Shown here: positions 52,011 to 60,978 of the stretch, piece after piece
Position numbering within the stretch: the stretch's first letter is position 1
Layout of the letters: the number at the start of each line of letters is the position of its first letter
Assembly: GCA_016700075.1 (NCBI GenBank)
Contig: CP065000.1
Location: forward strand, 1,674,001-1,738,000
DNA: 64,000 nucleotides
Source of the DNA: Acidobacteriota bacterium
GTDB lineage: Bacteria; Acidobacteriota; Blastocatellia; Pyrinomonadales; Pyrinomonadaceae
Direction: 5' to 3'
Program-made: the position numbers and the translations under genes
Notes under the pieces: model-generated
Told to the model about the DNA's origin: nothing
Database searches by the model: none
What the model saw: the letters and a program-made list of their open reading frames with translations, nothing else

Positions 52011-53799
52011 ACGGCCAAAATATCGGCACCAGCAGCATGGCGGCAGCGAAAACGACCGTCGTCAAAATGAAGCCGACCTTTACGAAGTCCATAAATCGGT
52101 AACGTCCGGCTGTATAGACCAGAACGCACGCAGGTTCCAGCGGTGTGATGAACGAGAACGACGCCGCAAGCGTGACCATGATGGCAAAGGGCCGCGGGTC
52201 GGCGCCGAATTCGAGTGCGGTTTTTACGGCTACCGGGAGCACGACAAGGGCCGCCGCCTGATTGGACATCGGCTGCGTCAACAGAACGGTAAGTAAAAAG
52301 AACCCTCCCAAAACCGCAGTGACACCGAAACTCCCAAATGTCGTCTCGATGATACCCGCAAGATAACGGTCCGTGCCTGTATTTTCCATTGCGACGCCGA
52401 AGCTCATCATTCCCGCGATCAGGACAAGCAGCCTGAAATCTATGAACGAGTAGATCTCGGAATAACGAACGGTCTTTGTCGCGAGCATAAGGAACACGCC
52501 CGACAGCACACATACAGCTACCGGGACCTCAAATCCGGTAGCGACCTTCATAAATGAAAGCCCAAGAAAAAGTGCGAATGCTGCGATCGCCCATCGGCGT
52601 TTGTCCGTCCGGGCCGTAGAGTCTGAAACGTCCTCCAGAAGGATCACCTCGCGGTCGGTTATCAGATTTTCCACGGCTTTCCGGGGCCCTTGAACGAGCA
52701 GTACGTCGCCGAAACGCAGATGGACGCCGCTAAGCTTTTCGACAATGGTCTTTGAATGATGGTTGATCGCAAGCACCGTCAGGCCGTAGCGGTCCCTAAA
52801 GTCGAGCATCTTGAGCGTACGGCCGACAAATGTGGAATCGATGGTGATCAGCACCTCAAAAAGCTCTATGTTGTCGCTCTCAAGCAGGACGTCGTTCAGT
52901 TCAAAATCCGCTTTGATCTCGAGTCCTGATTCGTCCTTTACCCGCAGAATGTCGGCGATCTTGCCTTCGACGACCAAGATGTCCCGTCTCTGAATTCGTT
53001 CGTTATTGGACGGTGCCGCGATCTTATCTTCACCGCGGATGATGCCCAACACGTTGAGGTCCATTTCGGCGCGGATGTTCGCGGACGCGAGCGTTTCACC
53101 GACCAGCGGCGAATCCGGCAGAACGATCAACTCGGAGATGTAGTCGCGAATGCTGTAGTCGTCGGTCAGCGAATCTCCGGAAGCTTTATGGGCAGGAAGC
53201 AGTTTTCGGCCAATGACGAGCATGTAAAGAATGCCGGCCAGGACCATGACCAGGCCGACCGGCGTCAACTCGAACATCGAGATCGGCTCGTACCCGTAAC
53301 GCTGAAGTGCACCGCTGACGGCGAGGTTTGTCGATGTACCGATAAGCGTGCACGAGCCGCCGAGTATCGTGCCGAACGCCATCGGCATCAGGAGTTTTGA
53401 GGGCGGCAGTTTCGACCTCGCCGCAAGCCCGATCACGACCGGCAACAGCATAGCCGCCGTCGTCGTATTGTTGATGAACGCGCTCGCCAATGCGGCGACG
53501 CCCATTATCAGTGCGGTCAAGAAGAACTCGTTCGTCCCGGCGATCTTGCTGATACGCCGCCCTATCAGGTCAACCAAGCCGGTCTTTATCAGACCGCCAA
53601 CAAGAACAAAAAGGCCTCCGATGGTAATGATGATCTCGTTTCCGAAGCCTGCGACGGCGTCCTTGATATTCAAAACGCCCGACATCACCAATGCCACTAC
53701 GAGCAAAAGCGAGATCACGTCGACGGGCAGCTTTTCGGTCGCGAATAGGATTATCGCGAGCGTGATGAGGAAAAGCGTGACAGCGATCTCGGGGGTCAT
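52003..53799 (-). CDS. SLC13-type anion transporter with RCK_C domains
   Basis: A 598-residue inner-membrane carrier (divalent-anion:Na+ symporter family; sulfate, phosphate or dicarboxylate). The N-terminal membrane block (about residues 1-195) includes SAFINNTTTAAMLLPVV. Two RCK_C regulatory domains follow (about 215-300 and 305-390, for example LPDSPLVGETLASANIRAEMDL and IDSTFVGRTLKMLDF). The C-terminal membrane block (about 410-598) contains QPMSNQAAALVVLPVAV. The domain layout is that of SLC13-RCK proteins. Substrate not decidable. Confidence 0.92.
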   Translation of the reverse strand: MTPEIAVTLFLITLAIILFATEKLPVDVISLLLVVALVMSGVLNIKDAVAGFGNEIIITIGGLFVLVGGLIKTGLVDLIGRRISKIAGTNEFFLTALIMGVAALASAFINNTTTAAMLLPVVIGLAARSKLPPSKLLMPMAFGTILGGSCTLIGTSTNLAVSGALQRYGYEPISMFELTPVGLVMVLAGILYMLVIGRKLLPAHKASGDSLTDDYSIRDYISELIVLPDSPLVGETLASANIRAEMDLNVLGIIRGEDKIAAPSNNERIQRRDILVVEGKIADILRVKDESGLEIKADFELNDVLLESDNIELFEVLITIDSTFVGRTLKMLDFRDRYGLTVLAINHHSKTIVEKLSGVHLRFGDVLLVQGPRKAVENLITDREVILLEDVSDSTARTDKRRWAIAAFALFLGLSFMKVATGFEVPVAVCVLSGVFLMLATKTVRYSEIYSFIDFRLLVLIAGMMSFGVAMENTGTDRYLAGIIETTFGSFGVTAVLGGFFLLTVLLTQPMSNQAAALVVLPVAVKTALEFGADPRPFAIMVTLAASFSFITPLEPACVLVYTAGRYRFMDFVKVGFILTTVVFAAAMLLVPIFWPFN

Positions 53800-53919
53800 C
53801 GTTTGGCAAGGATAATCGAAACCGTGCTGATATCAAAGCGTTTTTACGTCTAGAGCCGTGTTACAATCGACTCAAATCCGGCCTTTTCGGGTATGTTCCA
53901 GATCGGGAGAATTCAAACT

Positions 53920-55461
53920 ATGCGAGTCCTAAAACCTGTTGTTTTGCTGCTTTTACTGACATTTTTGGCGGGTTCGTTGCCGGGCCAAAGCCTTGATGAA
54001 AAGCTGGCCGAGATAGACGCTTACGCCAAGACCGTCATTGAAACATGGAAAGGGCCCGGCATGGCCATCGCGGTCGTAAAGGACGACAAGGTCGTAATGC
54101 AGAAAGGCTACGGCGTCCTGAAACTCGGCGAGCCGGCAGCCGTGAACGAGAACACCGTTTTTGCCATCGCATCAAATTCAAAGGCATTTACAACGGCGTC
54201 ACTGGCCATTCTCGTCGATGAAAAGAAGCTGAATTGGGACGACAAGGTTTCGAAATATTTGCCCGATTTTCAGCTGTACGATCCTTGGGTCACCAATGAA
54301 TTGACTGTCCGCGATCTGGTCACGCACCGCGTAGGGCTTGATACCTTCAGCGGTGACCTGCTGTGGTACGAGACTACGTATTCGCCGGACGAGATCCTGA
54401 AACGAGTGCGTTATCTAAAGCCGGTTTCAAGTTTTCGCTCGCGGTTCGGCTATCAAAACCTGATGTTCATCGCCGCCGGTAAGGTGATCGAGAAAGTATC
54501 GGGAATGACGTGGTGCGGCTTTGTCACTGAAAGAATCCTGAGACCGCTCGAGATGAACCGCACGACCTGCAGCATCAACAACCTCCCCGACAACGCCGCG
54601 TGGCCGCACAATGAATCCGGCGGCAAGCTTCGCGTGCTGCATCGCGGCAACGTCGACGGCTCGTACGCGGCGGCGGCCCTGAATTCGTCGGTCGCTGACC
54701 TGTCAAAATGGGTCCGAACCCAGCTAAACCGCGGCAAATTCGGCGACAAACAGATATTCAGCGAGCAGCAGTCGTGGGCAATGCACCAACCATGGCTGGC
54801 TCAGCAGGTAAGCCCGCAGGCCTTGCGTAATTATCCGACCCGCAAGTTCTCAGGCGTCGGTATGGGATGGTTCGTTTTCGATCATCAGGGCAAAAAGGTC
54901 ATCAATCACAGCGGCGGGCTCGATGGAATGTTGTCCTACACGGTGCTGATCCCAGAGGAAAATGCCGGCTTCGTGATCTTAACGAACAACGAGTCGCCGT
55001 CGTACAACGTAATGATGAACAAGATCATGGACGTGCTGACCGGTGCTCCGAAACGCGACTGGAACGAGGAGATCAAGACGCGAACCGCAACTGCGAAAAA
55101 GGCTGCGGACGAGGCACGAGCGAAAGAAGACGCCGCACGCGTTCAGGGCACAAAGCCGTCGCTGGCCATGTCGGGCTATGTTGGAACTTACGGCGATAAA
55201 CTCTACGGAGACGTTTCCGTCGCGGAGGAGAACGGTAGGCTTGTGCTGCGGTTCGGGCCTTCGCCAAATTTTGTCGCCGACCTCGAACATTGGCATTACG
55301 ATACGTTCGAGATCAAATGGCGGCCTTCGGTCGCGTACAATTTCCCCCGCGGTTTCGTCGTTTTCACACTCGATAAAACGGGCAAGACCGAACGCCTGAT
55401 CGTCGAACAGCCAAACAATGATTTCTGGTTTTACGAGCTGGATCTGCGAAGGAAGAACTAG
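53920..55461 (+). CDS. Exported class C beta-lactamase-fold serine hydrolase
   Basis: A 513-residue protein with a signal peptide (MRVLKPVVLLLLLTFLAG). The beta-lactamase/PBP-like domain carries the Ser85-x-x-Lys88 motif (SNSK), Tyr-x-Asn in GYQNLMF and HSGG in NHSGGLDG. The C-terminal 150 residues form a DUF3471-like domain (KPSLAMSGYVGTYGDKLYGD). It could be a D-peptidase, esterase or amidase; true beta-lactamase activity is not implied. ATG 53920 follows GGGAGA by 11 bases. Confidence 0.92.
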   Translation: MRVLKPVVLLLLLTFLAGSLPGQSLDEKLAEIDAYAKTVIETWKGPGMAIAVVKDDKVVMQKGYGVLKLGEPAAVNENTVFAIASNSKAFTTASLAILVDEKKLNWDDKVSKYLPDFQLYDPWVTNELTVRDLVTHRVGLDTFSGDLLWYETTYSPDEILKRVRYLKPVSSFRSRFGYQNLMFIAAGKVIEKVSGMTWCGFVTERILRPLEMNRTTCSINNLPDNAAWPHNESGGKLRVLHRGNVDGSYAAAALNSSVADLSKWVRTQLNRGKFGDKQIFSEQQSWAMHQPWLAQQVSPQALRNYPTRKFSGVGMGWFVFDHQGKKVINHSGGLDGMLSYTVLIPEENAGFVILTNNESPSYNVMMNKIMDVLTGAPKRDWNEEIKTRTATAKKAADEARAKEDAARVQGTKPSLAMSGYVGTYGDKLYGDVSVAEENGRLVLRFGPSPNFVADLEHWHYDTFEIKWRPSVAYNFPRGFVVFTLDKTGKTERLIVEQPNNDFWFYELDLRRKN

Positions 55462-55561
55462 ATCCTGTGTCCATGACGGCTCGACAAATTCGACGCCGTT
55501 ATGTAAGAATTCTTTTTCCGTTCCAACTTAGAATCGGGAAACAGGAGATATCGTTAGATAA

Positions 55562-55744
55562 ATGTCAGAAGAAGCAGTTCAGCAGGCCGAGGCACCGACC
55601 GAGGACGTTCATTACCAAGCCGTCGAAAAAGAAGGCGTGGTAACGGCGATCTGGGAGATGCAGGGCCAAAAACACATCCGCACGATCGATCCGCGATCGA
55701 ACGAGGGCAAGCAGATACTTGCCCTGTTTGAAACAGCGGCGTAA
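55562..55744 (+). CDS. Small conserved-looking protein
   Basis: A 60-residue soluble protein (MSEEAVQQAEAPTEDVHYQA) with a compact GVVTAIWEMQGQKHIRTIDP core. The AGGAGA site lies about 11 bases upstream of ATG 55562, which supports translation. No family is recognised. It lies just before a long hairpin. Confidence 0.6.
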   Translation: MSEEAVQQAEAPTEDVHYQAVEKEGVVTAIWEMQGQKHIRTIDPRSNEGKQILALFETAA

Positions 55745-55765
55745 ATTCAGCGAAATTCAACTCGC

Positions 55766-55803
55766 ACGAATGTTCGGCGAACGTATGTTCGTCCAACATT
55801 CGT
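55766..55803. terminator. Long hairpin between convergent genes
   Basis: Two 17-base arms with two mismatches (55766-55782 and 55787-55803) around a GTAT loop, followed by GTGTTTA. Probably a terminator or processing hairpin for the small gene and the aminotransferase; the absence of a T-tract makes it uncertain. Confidence 0.6.
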
Positions 55804-55807
55804 GTGT

Positions 55808-56557
55808 TTATAGTTCGGCGAGTAATTCCGTGATCGGATTGGGCGGACCTGCCGGTTGTCTGCCGTCCAGTTCCGCAACTGTGGCGACGCCCAAACCTGC
55901 GGACGTCAGATAGACCGCATCAGCGTTTTCCAATTCTTTCAAATCAGCCTCGACCTCGTCACACTCAAGATTCTCAAGCACAAATTCCCGCGTCGTTCCG
56001 GGCAGACAACCCGTCGAGAGCGACGGTGTGAAAAGTTTTTCGCCTTTCAGCCAGAAAACATTCGACATACATCCGCCTGCAATATGGCCGCGTTCGTTCA
56101 CGCGGACAGCCTCATTGAATCCGCGGCTTTTCGCCTCTTTAATGGCGAGAACATTCTCGAGATAATTGCAGGATTTCACACCCGCAAGCGGCGACGTCGA
56201 ATTGAACAAATAGGGAGAAACGCCCAAACGCAATCCATCTGCGACCGATCGCATTCCGCCGACGAGAATGTCCAGACTCGTTGTTGTCAAAGGATTTACC
56301 GTCGGCCAATGCGGCCCCGCGGTCTCGTCAGCAAAAGTTATTCTGACACGGCCGTCTGTCAGCCCGCCTGCGGCTATGGCATCGGCGACTTCAGAATGGA
56401 CTTCAGTTTCCGAATGTTCGCTGAGATCAATACCGACAGCTTCCGAATCGCGGACAATTCGCCGCCAGTGTTTTTCCCAGAACAGCAGCTTCCCATCGCG
56501 GAAAGCGATGGTCGTGAAAATGCCTTTGCCGTAAAGACGGGCTTGCGACGGAAACAT
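55808..56557 (-). CDS. Class IV aminotransferase (PabC/IlvE-like)
   Basis: PLP-dependent fold-type IV enzyme of 249 residues. The catalytic lysine is in SPLAGVKSCNYLEN, and the N-terminal MFPSQARLYGKGIFTTIAFRDG and the GHIAGGCMSNVFWLKGEKLFTPSL stretch match 4-amino-4-deoxychorismate lyase and branched-chain aminotransferases. The short form and SNVFWLKG favour PabC, but this is uncertain. It starts at ATG 56557, overlapping the stop of the upstream hydrolase (TGATG). Confidence 0.9.
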   Translation of the reverse strand: MFPSQARLYGKGIFTTIAFRDGKLLFWEKHWRRIVRDSEAVGIDLSEHSETEVHSEVADAIAAGGLTDGRVRITFADETAGPHWPTVNPLTTTSLDILVGGMRSVADGLRLGVSPYLFNSTSPLAGVKSCNYLENVLAIKEAKSRGFNEAVRVNERGHIAGGCMSNVFWLKGEKLFTPSLSTGCLPGTTREFVLENLECDEVEADLKELENADAVYLTSAGLGVATVAELDGRQPAGPPNPITELLAEL

Positions 56558-57555
56558 CACGCCACCAGTTTTGCATCATCAGACGAAGCGGTGATGCGTC
56601 CTTTGGCCGTCTTGCAGAAATCTGTAACAAGCTGTGCGAACAGATCGCTTTTTTCTTCCTGCGGGACGTGGCCGCAATCTTTGAAAATAACGAAACGCGA
56701 CTGAAGTATGCCTTTGTGCAGCTTGTAGCCGTTGCCGATCCGGATGACCGTATCCTGATCGCCCCAGATGATCAGTGTAGGCTGGTCGATTAGTTCGAGG
56801 TCGCGTTCGATGCGGTCGGCGTGCCAATTTCGCGATGTCGCCAACACCGCATGATGCCCGTCAGCCGCGTGGAGCGGACGGCGGATCGATTCGATGCGGT
56901 CTTTGGTTATCAGATGATGATTCGCCTTGGCGAGCGTGCCATGCATACGCATTCGCAGGAAAGCCTTTGAATCTATAAGGAACGGCGTCATCGCTTCGCC
57001 GACGCCCGGCAGCGACGCGAGCCGCAGCAGCGGATGCTTTTTCGGGCGGTCGTTTATCACGGCATCGACGAGGACGAGCTTGTCAACGATCCCGGGATCG
57101 TCCAGCGTCAAGTTCAACGCAACTGCACCTCCGTAAGAACTGCCAACCACGATCGCCCGCCCGATCCCGAGGCGATTCAGGAACCGTGAGATGATGTGAG
57201 ACTGTGACTGTATGGTGTAGTCAAACCAACGCGGTTTTTCCGAATAACCAAAACCGACAAGGTCTATCGCAATTACGCGATAGCCCGCATCGGCGAGCAT
57301 AGGCGCAGTCGTTTTCCATACATAGGCGGACGCGGTGTAGCCGTGTATCAGCAGCATCACAGGTGCATTCGATTCGCCGAATTCCTGATAGTGCAGCCGT
57401 ATGCCGTCAACCGTAATAAAACGCGACCTGTCCGAATGAATCACCTTGTCGGCGACGCTTTCCCACTCGACCGTTCGGGCACGCGTCAGCATCTTAACGG
57501 CGACCGCCGCACCCGCCGCACCGCCGATAGCAATTGCAATGTTCCTCTTTTTCAT
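56557..57555 (-). CDS. Alpha/beta-hydrolase, membrane-anchored
   Basis: A 332-residue alpha/beta-hydrolase with an N-terminal hydrophobic segment (MKKRNIAIAIGGAAGAAVAV) as anchor. The nucleophile motif is VVGSSYGGAV, with the acid in LIIWGDQDTV and the His in KDCGHVPQ. Possible epoxide hydrolase, esterase or lipase; the substrate is unknown. Middle gene of a truB-hydrolase-aminotransferase reverse-strand run, 12 bases after truB. Confidence 0.9.
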   Translation of the reverse strand: MKKRNIAIAIGGAAGAAVAVKMLTRARTVEWESVADKVIHSDRSRFITVDGIRLHYQEFGESNAPVMLLIHGYTASAYVWKTTAPMLADAGYRVIAIDLVGFGYSEKPRWFDYTIQSQSHIISRFLNRLGIGRAIVVGSSYGGAVALNLTLDDPGIVDKLVLVDAVINDRPKKHPLLRLASLPGVGEAMTPFLIDSKAFLRMRMHGTLAKANHHLITKDRIESIRRPLHAADGHHAVLATSRNWHADRIERDLELIDQPTLIIWGDQDTVIRIGNGYKLHKGILQSRFVIFKDCGHVPQEEKSDLFAQLVTDFCKTAKGRITASSDDAKLVA

Positions 57556-57567
57556 TACGAGATGATT

Positions 57568-58476
57568 TTAACCCAAAACGACCTTTGGGCGAACAGAGTT
57601 TTCCTCCGCGTCGAATATCCCGATAGCGATCAGTTTGCCACCCGGCGAGGTCATTTGTACAAGGCCGCCTGCCTGCCATTCATCGGAGTTCACCCGCGTT
57701 GACATGCCATTCAGCGTCGCGGCGACCCGGTTTTCGTCGAGGCGAAATTCCGGTAGGTGCTCGACAGCCGTGTCGATAGGCAAAAGCAAAGCCGCGGGAT
57801 CGTCAGTTTGTTCCAATTGTTCCAAAGTTACCGCCTGCTCCAGAGCAAAGCGCCCGGCATGCGTTCGCCGCAGTTCTTTCAGATGTGCCCCGGAGCCGAC
57901 GGCTTTTCCGATATCTTCAGCAAGCGTGCGGATGTAGGTTCCGGCCGAACAGCGGACGATGAGGTTCAGATGCGAAACATCAGCGTCCGAATCCGATCGG
58001 TGGAGTTCACCGTCTATTTCAAGTTTCGAAATATTTACCGGGATGGCTTTTCTCTCTATCTCTTCGCCTCGTCGTGCAAGTTCGTAGAGCTTTTTTCCCG
58101 CGACCTTTTTGGCCGAATACATAGGCGGAACCTGCTCGATCTCACCGCGGAAGCCAGGTAAGGCCTGCATGATATCTTCGATCAAGACCTCTCCCCGTCT
58201 CCTTGTCTCCTCTTCTCCTTGTCTTTCTCCCGTTCGGTCGCCTGTATTGGTACGGTAGCCAAACGCGACCGTCGCCGCGTATTCCTTTTCGTCCTTGTCG
58301 ATGAACTGCGCCATCCGCGTCGCTTTGCCGACCAATATCACCAGAACGCCCGTCGCAAACGGATCAAGCGTGCCGGTATGGCCGACCCTCTTCGTGCCCA
58401 TGACGCGACGAACACGGTTGACCACATCGTGCGATGTCATACCTTCAGGCTTGTCGATGATCAGAACGCCGTCCAC
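57568..58476 (-). CDS. truB: tRNA pseudouridine-55 synthase
   Basis: Forms pseudouridine 55 in the T-loop of tRNAs. The 302-residue protein starts MDGVLIIDKPEGMTSHDVVN and contains GHTGTLDPFATGVL, the catalytic Asp motif, and GTYIRTLAEDIGKAVGSGAHL. One oddity: residues about 80-97 carry a low-complexity charged loop (ERQGEEETRRRGE) encoded by a pyrimidine-rich stretch (58188-58231) with a direct repeat of CTCCTTGTCT. It replaces the usual short surface loop and should not affect the core. Confidence 0.95.
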   Translation of the reverse strand: MDGVLIIDKPEGMTSHDVVNRVRRVMGTKRVGHTGTLDPFATGVLVILVGKATRMAQFIDKDEKEYAATVAFGYRTNTGDRTGERQGEEETRRRGEVLIEDIMQALPGFRGEIEQVPPMYSAKKVAGKKLYELARRGEEIERKAIPVNISKLEIDGELHRSDSDADVSHLNLIVRCSAGTYIRTLAEDIGKAVGSGAHLKELRRTHAGRFALEQAVTLEQLEQTDDPAALLLPIDTAVEHLPEFRLDENRVAATLNGMSTRVNSDEWQAGGLVQMTSPGGKLIAIGIFDAEENSVRPKVVLG

Positions 58477-58562
58477 GTCTATATATTACGAGATGCGATC
58501 CAACCGCGTCAGTGGCGCGTCAGTGGATGGATTGGATCCATTTTGAATTCATGTTTGCGAAA

Positions 58563-58630
58563 CTTTGCGGCCTTTGCGGCTCTGCGTTAAAAAACCAACT
58601 TTTTCACGCAATGGCGCGAAGGCCGCAAAG
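58563..58630. repeat. Palindromic repeat of TTTGCGGC units
   Basis: The arms 58563-58586 and 58607-58630 are inverted copies identical at 20 of 24 positions (CTTTGCGGCCTTyGCG), separated by 20 bases. It lies in the leader of recX. A partial copy of the same family starts at 63951. Confidence 0.75.
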
Positions 58631-58688
58631 GTCAACAAGAATTTCTCGTACTTGCCAACCTGCATCACAATACAGCAAAATCGCCCCA

Positions 58689-59234
58689 ATGTGGCAAAAG
58701 AAAAAGCGGCAGATCAGCGACGATGTACGCGTCATCAAGGACGTCGAAAAAGCGCGTGAGCGGACGATGAACCGCGCCGTCAAACTGCTTGCCGCAAAGC
58801 CGCGTTCGGTCGAAGAGCTGCGTCAGCGTCTGCTGGAAAAAGCGTGGACGAACGCCGAGATCGTTGACGCGGTCATCGCAAAACTCAGCGAGTACAAATA
58901 CCTCGACGACGAGCAGTTCGCCCGCGACACCGCGCTATCAAAACTTCGCCGTCAGCCGCAAGGACGCCGGCGTCTGCAGTTTTCGATGCGCGACAAAAAG
59001 CTCTCTTCGGAAAACGTCGAGGCGGCAATTGCCGAAGCCTACGAACAGCTGCCGGAAGAAGCACTGCTCGAAAATGCCATCGAAAAACGCATTCGACTGA
59101 AAGGGCATCCCAAAGACCGCAATGACCTGAAAAAATTCTACGATCACCTGATGCGGCTTGGGTTTTCATATTCGCTTATCCGCGAAAAGCTGAACCTTGC
59201 CGCCGCCGAAGATATGCCCGCCGAAAACGAATAG
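58689..59234 (+). CDS. recX: Regulatory protein RecX
   Basis: A 181-residue inhibitor/modulator of RecA filaments. From ATG 58689 it shows the family repeats of three-helix units, including KLLAAKPRSVEELRQRLLEKAW, and YKYLDDEQFARDTALSKLRRQPQGRRRL. The frame extends upstream to 58512 but that part is repeat sequence. recA is not in the window. Its stop codon lies inside the downstream terminator. Confidence 0.92.
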   Translation: MWQKKKRQISDDVRVIKDVEKARERTMNRAVKLLAAKPRSVEELRQRLLEKAWTNAEIVDAVIAKLSEYKYLDDEQFARDTALSKLRRQPQGRRRLQFSMRDKKLSSENVEAAIAEAYEQLPEEALLENAIEKRIRLKGHPKDRNDLKKFYDHLMRLGFSYSLIREKLNLAAAEDMPAENE

Positions 59235-59254
59235 CGCAAAATTTTGCGCTTTTT
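59233..59254 (+). terminator. Rho-independent terminator overlapping the recX stop
   Basis: The perfect palindrome AGCGCAAAATTTTGCGCT at 59233-59250 is followed by TTTT. It overlaps the last two bases of the recX stop codon. Confidence 0.85.
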
Positions 59255-59358
59255 CTGAATCCAAACTTTTTCCAAACCCGAATAACTCTCCAAAAGGCAA
59301 TCAAGCCTTCGGTTTTAATTTTTGTTAGTTCAATAAATTTAAGGGGAGATTAATAGTC

Positions 59359-59883
59359 ATGAAATTGTTTGGATTTTTCGTAGTAGCATTCGCTCTGGTC
59401 TTCGGTTCTTTCGCTCTGCCGACGCAGGCTGAAAAGACGAACACCATCGTTGACATCGCAGTTTCGTCGAAGGACCATTCGACGCTCGTTGCTGCCGTTA
59501 AGGCAGCAGGCCTCGTTGAGACGCTCAACGGTGCAGGCCCGTTCACGGTTTTCGCTCCGGTAAACTCGGCATTTGAAAAGCTGCCGGCAGGAACTGTTGA
59601 CATGCTGCTTATGCCTGAAAATAAGGCGATGCTTTCTAAGGTTCTGACCTATCACGTCGTAGCCGGCAACATCGATTCGAAGGCTGTCGCTGAAGCGATC
59701 AAGAAGGGCAATGGCAAAGCTGAACTCACCACCGTTTCCGGCGGCAAGCTGACGGCGATGATGAAAGACGGCAGTGTTTGGCTGAAAGACGAGAAAGGCA
59801 ACAAGGCAAAAGTTACGGCTGTTGACCTCAAGGGTTCGAACGGAGTCATCCATGTCATAGACTCCGTTGTTCTGCCTAAGTAG
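59359..59883 (+). CDS. Exported fasciclin-domain protein
   Basis: A 174-residue protein with a signal peptide (MKLFGFFVVAFALVFGSFA, cleavage near TQA) and one fasciclin (FAS1) domain: LVETLNGAGPFTVFAPVNSAFEKLP and NGVIHVIDSVVLPK. FAS1 proteins often act in adhesion or as secreted stable proteins. GGGGAG at 59343-59348 is 10 bases before ATG 59359. Complete. Confidence 0.93.
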   Translation: MKLFGFFVVAFALVFGSFALPTQAEKTNTIVDIAVSSKDHSTLVAAVKAAGLVETLNGAGPFTVFAPVNSAFEKLPAGTVDMLLMPENKAMLSKVLTYHVVAGNIDSKAVAEAIKKGNGKAELTTVSGGKLTAMMKDGSVWLKDEKGNKAKVTAVDLKGSNGVIHVIDSVVLPK

Positions 59884-59907
59884 TCAGTAGCTCTTTTCCT
59901 CCTAGGC

Positions 59908-60014
59908 TTCGCCTGGCGGACGAAGGCACGGTTTCAAGGTTTCCTGATCAAAGAGTTTCTGGAGGGGTGCTCTGAGAGATGGAAAGGGAAAAAGCCCTTC
60001 GTTCGCCGGGCGAA
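59908..60014. repeat. Palindromic repeat (TTCGCCyGGCG arms)
   Basis: The arms 59908-59926 and 59996-60014 are inverted copies identical at 17 of 19 positions. It fills most of the space between the fasciclin gene and the truncated alaS. No promoter or T-box elements could be identified here. Confidence 0.7.
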
Positions 60015-60071
60015 CTCGCGCTTAGAGGCATGATGCCCGATGCAACTTCATTGTGCTAGAATTCTTGCTTT

Positions 60072-60902
60072 ATGACAGGCAGCGAGATCAGACAAAAATT
60101 CCTGGATTTCTTTGAAAAGAACGGACACAAAGTGGTGTCCTCTTCGCCTTTGTTGCCGGCAAATGATCCGACGCTGCTTTTCACCAACGCCGGGATGAAT
60201 CAGTTCAAGGACCTTTTTCTCGGCAACGAAAAACGCGAATACACACGAGCCGTTACCACGCAAAAATGCATACGGGCCGGCGGCAAACACAACGACCTTG
60301 ACGAGGTCGGCAAGACCGCCCGCCACCATACCTTCTTTGAAATGCTCGGCAATTTTTCGTTTGGCGATTATTTCAAAGAGGACGCCATCAAATACGCTTG
60401 GGAGTTTCTGGTCGATGAACTCGGGCTCGACACCGAACGGCTGTGGTTCACTGTTTTCGAGGGCGACGAAGAGGTCGGCCCTGACGACGAGGCCCGCGAA
60501 CTTTGGATCAAGGCCGGTGCTCCGCCTGAGCGCGTTCTCGGTTTTGGCCGAAAAGATAATTTCTGGCAGATGGGCGACACCGGCCCGTGCGGGCCGTGTT
60601 CGGAGATCCACTATTACATGGGTGAAGATCCGACGGATCCCGAAAAGAATCGCGCCGAATTCGTCAACGGCCCCGGCGATACGACGATGGAGATCTGGAA
60701 CCTCGTCTTTATGCAATACAACCGTTCGCAAAATGACGACGGCTCGTTCACGCTGGCACCGCTGCCAGCTCCTTCGGTCGATACCGGCATGGGCCTCGAA
60801 CGCATTACTGCCGTAATGCAGAACGTAAAGACGAATTACGACACCGATCTGATACGGCCGCTGGTCGAGTACGCCTCGTCGCTGACAGAACCGCCTGCAT
60901 AA
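60072..60902 (+). pseudogene. alaS: Alanyl-tRNA synthetase, N-terminal fragment only
   Basis: The first 276 codons match AlaRS well (MTGSEIRQKFLDFFEKNGHK; motif 2 region ARHHTFFEMLGNFSFGDYF; motif 3 VDTGMGLERIT at 237-246) and keep all catalytic-core motifs up to there. The frame then stops after LTEPPA, whereas the family is about 870 residues. The tRNA-recognition, editing and C-Ala domains are absent. It may be a deletion product, a fragment of a duplication or an assembly join; or a standalone catalytic-core paralogue. The nearby recX, commonly next to alaS, suggests the native locus. Confidence 0.85.
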
Positions 60903-60978
60903 GCGGCCGGCAAAGAGCGGCAAGCATTTTGAACGCGGATATACGATTCATCTGCCCGATTTCCACTAAGATCGCGTA

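Noticed and set aside
53920..55461. True beta-lactamase (resistance gene)
   Set aside because: The class C fold is shared with many esterases and D-peptidases; the extra DUF3471-like domain argues against a resistance enzyme.
55856..56704. 282-codon forward open frame
   Set aside because: Antisense to the aminotransferase gene.
59884..60071. Possible T-box leader of alaS
   Set aside because: No AGGGTGG-type T-box antiterminator sequence was seen; the region is explained by an inverted repeat.
60048..60923. 291-codon reverse-strand open frame
   Set aside because: Antisense to the alaS fragment, whose own frame carries clear synthetase motifs.
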